Shown here: piece by piece, positions 41,046 to 47,517 of the stretch
How the letters are laid out: every line of letters begins with the position of its first letter
Numbering within the stretch: the first letter of the stretch is position 1
Assembly: GCA_017432545.1 (NCBI GenBank)
Contig: JAFRJA010000208.1
Coordinates: 1-47,517 of the forward strand
Source: Erysipelotrichaceae bacterium
GTDB lineage: Bacteria; Bacillota_I; Bacilli_A; Erysipelotrichales; Erysipelotrichaceae
Reading direction: 5' to 3'
DNA length: 47,517 nt
Position numbers and translations under genes: made by a program
The notes under the pieces: generated by a model
Told to the model about the DNA's origin: nothing
The model's input: only the letters and a program-made list of their open reading frames with translations
Database searches by the model: none

Positions 41046-42386
41046 TTACTCTCCGATCTTTGTACCGCAATTCGGGCAGAATTTAGCACCTGCAGGAAAA
41101 TCACTTCCGCAGTTTGGACATTTACTGTTTACAGAGATCTGCTGACCACAATTCATACAGAATTTTGCACCTAATGGCAATGGTGTACCGCAATTCGGGC
41201 AATAGATCTTCTTTTCTTCAGATTGTGGCTGTGTTTGACTATTGTTCTGTGTTCCGGTAAAGCCGTTCATCATTTCCTTCATCTGGCCAGACATTGCGTT
41301 GGCAGCCATCATTCCCATCTGCATTGACATCATATCGGAAACAATACCGCCTCCTCCACCGGAACCGTTTGAACCGAAATTACCCATGCCTTCTGCATAA
41401 GCTTTCTGAACTTCGGCCTGTAAGACATCCTTCTGGTTATATCCCTGGGCAGCCATGACATCAGCTTGCGCAAAACCTTCGAGTCTTGCCTTGTTGGCTT
41501 CAGCTTCTGCCATGATGTTTGTCTTTTGTGCTTCTGCTTGCGTAGAAAGAATATCTCTTTGAAGTTCCATCTGTTTCTTGGCAGTTAATGTCTGCTGCTG
41601 CTCCAGTTCTACAGCTCTTCTGGCAGCAGTTAAAGTAGCTTCAAGCTCTGCCTCCTTTACACCCAAATAGGAAGAGGCCATGATATCCTTGATCCTCTTG
41701 AAGTTTCTGTCTTCTTCCGGAAGAACGATGTCTGTAATATAGAAATCAACAACACTTAATCCATACTCTTCAAAACCGGTATTGATCCTTTCGTGCATAG
41801 GCTTAGCCAGCGTTTCAACATGCTGGTCTATTTCAATGATGTTAATGTTGTTTTCTTTAACGATCGGCGCAAAGTTTGCTTTAAAGATCGTATTGATCAA
41901 AGGGCGGAAAGAATCCTGCAAAGACTTTGTAAAAGACGGAACATCCTTATCCCAGGCGATTCCGGCTGTCGTGCCAACCAGTTTAATCAACAGTTTCTTG
42001 GAATCTTTGACTCTTAAGTTCAGATTGCCTGAAGCACCGATCTCTAAAGGAATGCCGGTATTTGGTTCAATGAATCTTACTTTGGGAGAAGTTCCCCATT
42101 TCAAAGCCATCTGGACCGTCTGATTGATGAAATAGACATCAGCGGTGAAGGAAGAATCACCATAGACCAGTGTATCGACAAGCTTGCCCAAGATAGGAAG
42201 TGATTCCGTATCCAGATTGTATTTGCCAGGACCGAAGGTATCCATGATCATGCCATTCATCATGAAAACAGCTTCCTGTGATTCATAGACGATGAGCTGT
42301 GTCATGTTGTTGAAATCAACAGTCGGATGTTTCCATATAAAGGTAGAATTATCCCCTTCATACTTGATTATTTTTGCGATAGCCAT
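41046..42386 (-). CDS. SPFH-domain protein with C-terminal double zinc ribbon
   Basis: The 446-residue product has an SPFH/band-7 domain (about 15-230), a long helical region rich in Ala, Glu and Gln (about 230-330) and a Gly/Met-rich linker. Two zinc ribbons end it (CPNCGTPLPLGAKFCMNCG and CPNCGSDFPAGAKFCPNCG). This is the YdjI-type architecture. SPFH proteins form ring or cage-like membrane scaffolds. Placed between a lipoprotein and a membrane protein in a TIR/SIR2 operon, it may gather the sensors into one patch. Good AGGAGG-type start. Confidence 0.88.
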   Translation of the reverse strand: MAIAKIIKYEGDNSTFIWKHPTVDFNNMTQLIVYESQEAVFMMNGMIMDTFGPGKYNLDTESLPILGKLVDTLVYGDSSFTADVYFINQTVQMALKWGTSPKVRFIEPNTGIPLEIGASGNLNLRVKDSKKLLIKLVGTTAGIAWDKDVPSFTKSLQDSFRPLINTIFKANFAPIVKENNINIIEIDQHVETLAKPMHERINTGFEEYGLSVVDFYITDIVLPEEDRNFKRIKDIMASSYLGVKEAELEATLTAARRAVELEQQQTLTAKKQMELQRDILSTQAEAQKTNIMAEAEANKARLEGFAQADVMAAQGYNQKDVLQAEVQKAYAEGMGNFGSNGSGGGGGIVSDMMSMQMGMMAANAMSGQMKEMMNGFTGTQNNSQTQPQSEEKKIYCPNCGTPLPLGAKFCMNCGQQISVNSKCPNCGSDFPAGAKFCPNCGTKIGE

Positions 42387-42477
42387 ATTATTCCTCCAGA
42401 AATGTTTCTATCTATATTTTACATTATTCCATTTTGAATAATTGTTACTAGGATCTAAAAAATTAAGATCGATAATT

Positions 42478-45441
42478 TCATCTGACAAGTAATTCATCAC
42501 CATAGCCTATGAAAACATAGACATTATCATCTAGCTTTGCCCACTGAAGCCCACCTGGCTCATACCCCGCTATGGTTTCGATTTGATATACTTCCCCTGG
42601 AGATGCATACTCTTTTCCATTGAATGTCGTCGTATCAGCATTCCCGATTCCAGTCCTGAAATAAATAGGTCCTATCACGATTTCTATGGTTTTTTTATTA
42701 AGCAAATCAAATATGTCTACTCGACTTGACAAGAAATCTGAATTTGAATACTCCACAGGTGGGCCTTCAATAACAGCAACTTTAGATCCATCTCTATCCT
42801 TGATCCATCTTCCGTCGTTTATCTGATACCATACATATCCTAGGTTATAATCTCCTGGCCATGTACTGCCGCTTGTTTGATTGTCTACTCGTAATGCTAT
42901 GAATGTATCTCCTTCATTTAATGTTTCGTTAGTCTTCAACATTAAGTCAGGACCTCTGTATACTTCAACATTCGAATCCAAAACCTGAATTCGTCGAATA
43001 TCTTCTTTTTTAAAATACTCGTTCTCTGTCTGATCTCCATTATAAGAAATAATATTGACCCAAGTTCCATCATCCGCAATCCAACATCCATCCCCAATGT
43101 AATACCATGTATATCCTTCGTTGTTAATTGTGAAATAATATTGGACTTTTTGATCTTTAGTCACTTTACGCCAAGAATTAGCATTTTTTGAGGGATAATT
43201 TCTTACGTTAATTGCTCCAGCCTTGACTACCAGCATGTTCGGATCCTTAATTATGGACATTCCTTCAACACCTTTAAATTCTGTACCGGAATAATTCTCG
43301 TTTTTAATATAAACGTCCTCATACCAAGACGGCAAAGGAGGAATGATTTCTCTATTGTTTGAATATATGACCTCTCTCCACTTTAGGTCAGTCATCCTGT
43401 TTTCAATTGGAATAGTGAATTCTACAGAACTGTATGTTACACCTCTCGCAATTCTGATCTTGCCATCAAAATATACCGCTACATAGATAACCATAGGTCG
43501 TTCATTGCCGATCTCAAGTGCTAAACCATTATCAAAATCTGTAGATATATCCGTTACCAACATACTAGGATACTCCAGTTCGGCACCATCATACCCCTCG
43601 ATATCGTACCCCGCTTTTTCAGAGGCGTTGATTGCCCATACATGTTTGAGAATAGATGTGTAATTCCTGATAAACTCAAACTCTTCATCTGAGGGAAGTT
43701 CTGAAATAAGTTCCTTATTAGAAATGCTTTCCATAATGTTATAAGCATCAATCAGTGCTTTTAGTTCATCAAGATCTCCTTCAGATATCAAATCATAGCT
43801 GCTTAATCCAGTTGCGGTTGCTTCAACAATTGCAGAAAGTCTGTGGTATATAACCGGTTCCGGTTCCACATAACCCCTATCGTCTTTAGGAGTTGGCCCA
43901 TCTCCTCCTTTTCCTCCGCTATGCTGTTTTGAATACAGAATCAAATCATGCTTTAATTCTGTATATCCACCCAAAAAAGTCATCAGATTCTTCTTTTTCC
44001 ACGCTTGGCCCTGCATAAAGACGGGCCATGTTTCGTCTTTTTCTTCTAATCCTTTTGACAATGCTCCGAGCCAGCTTGAACTTACTGAATTTGAAAACAG
44101 AGCGTCTCCCTTTTTGTTGACTTCGGTGCGGATATAATTCATCTGTTCTGAATAAGCTAGCCAGACAGATTCACCATCTGTTTCGTTCACAATGTTTAAC
44201 GCAGTATCTGAACCAAGGCCAGCCGCTACATCTAGAACTTTAGGTAGAAGTCTTGCCTTGCCGTTGTCCAATTCTTTTAATTTGTTAAATGTAATATTTT
44301 CAATGATCCAGGAATCAAGAGAATACCGCTGACCAAGCAATCTGAATCCTGCGGCTTCCTTCTCAACATCGGAATATCCGCTGACAATCATCGAATTGAT
44401 CTGCGGTGCAGGTAATTCTGAAATATATTTCTGATATTCATCGAATTCTTCTGTTTTCTCGATAATGGTCAAAAGATCTGGATTATCTCCGAAATAAAAC
44501 TCAATAATTGGATAGTATTCATAATAGGTATTATCATCCGGTTCACCAGCAAAAAAAGAAGTCACCTCATATACGCATTCAAAATCCTCAAGGGCTTCGT
44601 CCTTCAAAGCAAGATTGATCAATAATGCACTTCTGCTCAGATCTTCGGATTTCTGAAGGAAAGTCATCTGCCCGTACCACATCATGACTCTAAAGTATCT
44701 TTGCAGTTCTTCTGTATCTGCATAATAGCCTCTGACAATGAATTGGGTATAATCTTGTTTATACCCCTTTTCTTCTGTTGAAAAGATTGGAGAATAAGAT
44801 ATCTCAGAGGCATTGTGAATATTATCAAGCTCTAATCGAACTGTTTCGTTATCAATATATTTGGTTCCGTCGCATAACGCCACCGCAACTGAGAAATAGT
44901 CGACATTGCGCTGTGCAGCATTTTCCCAAGGAGTATCTTTCAATTGATCAAGCTGATCCAGAGAATTTTGTAGCAACTCTGAACTCATTTTCTCAATACG
45001 ACTTAATAGATAATTCTTTTCAGTGATCCGTTGAAGGTACTCATAGAAAAGATGGAAAAGGTGGAAAGCAGAATCGGTTGTAATAAAACTGGGAATTCTT
45101 TCGTGCCAATTGTAGAAATATATGTTAAAAAACTCCATTTCATAGTCACTTTCGCAAATGACGAAATTGTTTTCCATCAGCTTTTCTTTCGCCTTGTCAC
45201 TTAAACCAGAGATATCCCAAGGATTAAGAACATTGCTGAAATCTTCGTTTAAAGAGTAGGTTTCTACCTGAGGAATGATTTCTTCGTCGTATGTTACATC
45301 CATTCCATTCAGCAAAGAAGGACGGGTATCCGATGCATAGATCATTTTATTGATGTTTTCATCATTCGTGTTCCCGTTATTCACAGCTGAGCATGAACAT
45401 AATATCAATGCCGCTATTATCAGAATCGATATCCTTTTCAC
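42478..45441 (-). CDS. DUF3160 surface lipoprotein with SH3-like C-terminal repeats
   Basis: The 987-residue product begins with a lipoprotein signal (MKRISILIIAALILCSC). The large middle part (about 75-700) matches DUF3160: LSDKAKEKLMENNFVI, then IPSFITTDSAFHLFHLFYEY. The C-terminal third (about 760-987) has three SH3-like or bacterial-SH3 stretches with AINVRNYPSKNANSW, WYYIGDGCW and WYQINDGRW. These domains usually bind cell-wall material. It is anchored outside the cell, so it is a plausible sensor for wall damage or phage contact. It is the second gene of the TIR operon. Confidence 0.85.
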   Translation of the reverse strand: MKRISILIIAALILCSCSAVNNGNTNDENINKMIYASDTRPSLLNGMDVTYDEEIIPQVETYSLNEDFSNVLNPWDISGLSDKAKEKLMENNFVICESDYEMEFFNIYFYNWHERIPSFITTDSAFHLFHLFYEYLQRITEKNYLLSRIEKMSSELLQNSLDQLDQLKDTPWENAAQRNVDYFSVAVALCDGTKYIDNETVRLELDNIHNASEISYSPIFSTEEKGYKQDYTQFIVRGYYADTEELQRYFRVMMWYGQMTFLQKSEDLSRSALLINLALKDEALEDFECVYEVTSFFAGEPDDNTYYEYYPIIEFYFGDNPDLLTIIEKTEEFDEYQKYISELPAPQINSMIVSGYSDVEKEAAGFRLLGQRYSLDSWIIENITFNKLKELDNGKARLLPKVLDVAAGLGSDTALNIVNETDGESVWLAYSEQMNYIRTEVNKKGDALFSNSVSSSWLGALSKGLEEKDETWPVFMQGQAWKKKNLMTFLGGYTELKHDLILYSKQHSGGKGGDGPTPKDDRGYVEPEPVIYHRLSAIVEATATGLSSYDLISEGDLDELKALIDAYNIMESISNKELISELPSDEEFEFIRNYTSILKHVWAINASEKAGYDIEGYDGAELEYPSMLVTDISTDFDNGLALEIGNERPMVIYVAVYFDGKIRIARGVTYSSVEFTIPIENRMTDLKWREVIYSNNREIIPPLPSWYEDVYIKNENYSGTEFKGVEGMSIIKDPNMLVVKAGAINVRNYPSKNANSWRKVTKDQKVQYYFTINNEGYTWYYIGDGCWIADDGTWVNIISYNGDQTENEYFKKEDIRRIQVLDSNVEVYRGPDLMLKTNETLNEGDTFIALRVDNQTSGSTWPGDYNLGYVWYQINDGRWIKDRDGSKVAVIEGPPVEYSNSDFLSSRVDIFDLLNKKTIEIVIGPIYFRTGIGNADTTTFNGKEYASPGEVYQIETIAGYEPGGLQWAKLDDNVYVFIGYGDELLVR

Positions 45442-45477
45442 TCTAATTGTCCTCCAGCGTTTTTTCCAAATGGAATG

Positions 45478-47346
45478 TTATTTCAAATCCATGATAATCA
45501 CAGGCCTTACACCATTTCCGACATTTACGTTGTCAGCTTTGGAATTAACCGAACCGTTCGCGTTGACTTTTGCGGCATAATGACTGAGGCTGTTTGACGG
45601 GACAAGCCAGTACTCACAATTGCCAAAAGTAGAACTGATTTCAAGGCCTTTTGAAATAGCGCTTTTTGTTGCTACTCCCGTCCTTGAAGAAACGTCTGAA
45701 AACAGTTCTTTGGCTTCGTTTGTCGAAAGAAGTCTGATCTCCCTAATTCTGCCTTGCTCATTTTTCTCAAAAGCACCTGCAAAGAAGAATTCATTCAGCC
45801 ATTCCTTAATATAACTGTCATCATATGCAACATATGAATTCCCCAAGGAGTAAGACTGGCAATCAAGCACATACCTGCTGATCAGTATGGCAGAATTGTC
45901 GTCTTTATCTAATACAATCCATTCTATCCCTTCCTTGCCATCGATAGAATTGTTGTCCTGTTCGTAGGTTCCATAGGTAACTACGTCTCCAATACTTGCG
46001 TTTTGAATTGCCCGATTCCGGTTTCCGGAGCGAATCGTCTTGATTGCAAAGAAGCCCGTAAGCAAGAGTGAAACGGTAAGTACAGAGACACAGACAATCT
46101 TTTTAATATTAGCTTTCCCATTTTCTCTATTCTGTTTTTCAATTCTATCTTCGATCATCTTACCGGCTTCACTCAAATCCATCTTTGTTATTTCGGATCC
46201 ATTGTTAAGAAGCCATTGATAGTTTTTACTGGATAATATAGACGAATCGATTGTTCGCAGTTCTTCAATCCCGTGAACTTTAAATTCAGAGAATAGCTTT
46301 CCTAAATACGCATTTTCATTTTTTATATCAAAGTCCAGAACCCTGTCATATTGACGATAAGCTTCTTCAAATTCGTTATTCCGGATATAAAGAGATGCTC
46401 TATCCAGCAACCTATCTATATTGCTTTGAGTTGATTCTGTTTCTGCAATCTTCTTCTTTTTCAGCAACCTCTCAACCGCAATTTCAAGGTCCTGTTCCCA
46501 GCCGATCCCCGACATATCAATCCCCTGAAGGTAGGAAATTTCTTCCGGAAGAGATGATGGGGATACGTTTTTGTAACACGGGATCAGATGCTTATCAGCA
46601 TCCTCTTTCATGAAAGATAAAAATCTGAACCACTCGTTTTTCACCCATGGAGATGATACATTTTCTGACGATGTGATTACCAGAAATAATATTCTGCTGG
46701 TGTTCAACGCAGAATAAATATATGGCTCATACAAGCTGCCGAGTTTATCGCTTAATGATATTTTTGAGAAGAACACCTTATATCCCAGATCTGTGAATCT
46801 TCTATATAGGTCATAGGCTATAACGCTATCCTGTGTTCTATTGCCAAAGGCATCTGTTTCTTTGTAACAAATAAAAATATCATAAGGTTTTTCCTGAGAT
46901 GATATTTCCAGAATTTTCCTGTGAATCTGATCAATCCTTGATGCTTCCTTCTCATATTCTTTTCTCTGATAGGCATCAGAAAGATCGATTGCCTTCTTAT
47001 AATTTGAATTGGTGAAAACAGGGAATCGGTTTGTTCTGTTGACTGTAGGAATTCTCTTGTGTGTTCTTATATCATCGACATATTCGATTCCATATTGACA
47101 CAACAGAATCAGCCAATATATTTCTGGGTCTTCTTTTTCTTCATCCAGGATCTGATTATACAGATTGATGGCGTTGTCGAACTGGTTCTCTCGTCTGTAA
47201 ATATCTGCACGCGATAAAAGAAGATCGATTTTTTCACTATTTACTTTTGGGTAAGTTTGAATGGAACCGCAGTATTCACAAGTACATACAGTTTTATTTG
47301 GATCAATATTCAGGGTTCCACCACATACTTTACATTTATATATCAT
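45478..47346 (-). CDS. zinc ribbon-TPR-TIR membrane protein with DUF6273 sensor, copy 3
   Basis: The 622-residue product has a zinc ribbon (C5, C8, C21, C23, C26), TPR-like helices, TIR (about 155-290; YDIFICYKETD, VFFSKISLSDKLG, PWVKNEW with W234 and E238), a second TPR-like patch (310-350) and one membrane helix (about 416-436). A C-terminal DUF6273 domain follows (about 450-622; SIGDVVTYGTYEQDN, WIVLDKDDNSAILISRYVL, GNGVRPVIIMDL). DUF6273 occurs on bacterial surface proteins; I think it is related to C-type-lectin/FGE folds, which is an inference. The first gene of the cluster, it is more diverged than copies 1 and 2. Confidence 0.85.
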   Translation of the reverse strand: MIYKCKVCGGTLNIDPNKTVCTCEYCGSIQTYPKVNSEKIDLLLSRADIYRRENQFDNAINLYNQILDEEKEDPEIYWLILLCQYGIEYVDDIRTHKRIPTVNRTNRFPVFTNSNYKKAIDLSDAYQRKEYEKEASRIDQIHRKILEISSQEKPYDIFICYKETDAFGNRTQDSVIAYDLYRRFTDLGYKVFFSKISLSDKLGSLYEPYIYSALNTSRILFLVITSSENVSSPWVKNEWFRFLSFMKEDADKHLIPCYKNVSPSSLPEEISYLQGIDMSGIGWEQDLEIAVERLLKKKKIAETESTQSNIDRLLDRASLYIRNNEFEEAYRQYDRVLDFDIKNENAYLGKLFSEFKVHGIEELRTIDSSILSSKNYQWLLNNGSEITKMDLSEAGKMIEDRIEKQNRENGKANIKKIVCVSVLTVSLLLTGFFAIKTIRSGNRNRAIQNASIGDVVTYGTYEQDNNSIDGKEGIEWIVLDKDDNSAILISRYVLDCQSYSLGNSYVAYDDSYIKEWLNEFFFAGAFEKNEQGRIREIRLLSTNEAKELFSDVSSRTGVATKSAISKGLEISSTFGNCEYWLVPSNSLSHYAAKVNANGSVNSKADNVNVGNGVRPVIIMDLK

Positions 47347-47408
47347 TAGATTTTTCCTTTGCCATTATTTGTTTGATATAATCCCATCTTTGACAGTTCA
47401 AGAAAAGT

Positions 47409-47452
47409 AAAATAACGGATCAGCCTTATTTCATGGGCTTTTCCGTTATTTT
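47409..47452. terminator. hairpin terminator upstream of the TIR operon
   Basis: AAAATAACGGA (47409-47419) pairs with TCCGTTATTTT (47442-47452), with an inner AGCC/GGGCT pairing. The A and T runs allow it to end transcripts from either side. It lies about 60 bp upstream of the third TIR gene, so the operon promoter must lie in 47347-47408, for example TTGAAC near 47400. Confidence 0.75.
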
Positions 47453-47517
47453 GGTCTTTGTATGCGATTGTACTATATTATTTCTTTTTCGCTCCTGTCT
47501 TTGTATTCTTGATGATA

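Noticed and set aside
45478..47346. Diversity-generating retroelement target
   Set aside because: The C-terminal domain may have a lectin-like fold, but no reverse transcriptase or template repeat is seen in the window.

Overview
The window looks like a piece of chromosome from a low-GC, gut-type Bacillota (Firmicutes), most like the Erysipelotrichaceae. This is an inference from gene content: three PTS sugar systems, phospho-beta-glucosidases, a GH78 rhamnosidase, PRD and RpiR regulators, and zinc-ribbon TIR proteins of a kind I associate with gut Firmicutes. Translation with the standard code gives clean reading frames. No rRNA, tRNA, CRISPR array or phage structural gene was seen.

Layout. 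(1) 1-826: the cut-off 5' part of an IS21-family element (IstA, with tandem terminal repeats) abutting the amputated right end of an IS4-family element. (2) 827-2348: an AAA ATPase/nuclease-like gene with a leaderless-looking promoter and an inverted-repeat operator. (3) 2723-7243: a beta-glucoside operon (EIIBC, GH1, RraA-like) facing a LysR regulator. (4) 7268-9050: a complete IS4-family element with 18-bp inverted repeats and a 10-bp target duplication. (5) 9218-15404: a second beta-glucoside operon (aldo/keto reductase, CMD protein, RpiR, EIIBCA, GH1, cyclophilin-like lipoprotein). (6) 15532-16761: a complete IS1595-family element. (7) 17011-20772: a GH78 alpha-L-rhamnosidase facing an AraC regulator. 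(8) 21151-22320: an AAA/DUF4143 ATPase behind a 23-bp-periodic repeat. (9) 22609-27618: two NTF2-like proteins and an aldo/keto reductase, divergent from an MFS transporter and an MBL-fold hydrolase. (10) 27667-31628: a PRD regulator divergent from a Lac/Cel-type PTS (EIIA, EIIB, EIIC).

(11) 31799-47346 is the most interesting part. It is a leftward cluster with three zinc-ribbon/TPR/TIR membrane proteins, a DUF3160 lipoprotein, an SPFH/zinc-ribbon scaffold protein, a four-helix membrane protein, a SIR2-like protein, a zinc-ribbon/TPR/RCC1 protein and an FRG-domain protein. Three putative NAD/ADP-ribose-handling folds (TIR, SIR2, FRG) therefore sit with membrane-organising and putative extracytoplasmic sensor proteins. 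Two of the TIR genes have nearly identical N-terminal halves but unrelated C-terminal halves, and each is followed within about 20 bp by a headless fragment of another C-terminal domain (Sel1 repeats; RCC1 repeats). That is the footprint expected from C-terminal cassette replacement, as in polymorphic toxins. I propose the cluster as an undescribed multi-effector sensing or immunity system.

A second theme is a family of intergenic repeats sharing the sequence GCCTRCACCY next to degenerate GAKGTGTTTTT units, found at four intergenic loci. The IS4-family element has inserted at exactly the same point of this repeat twice.
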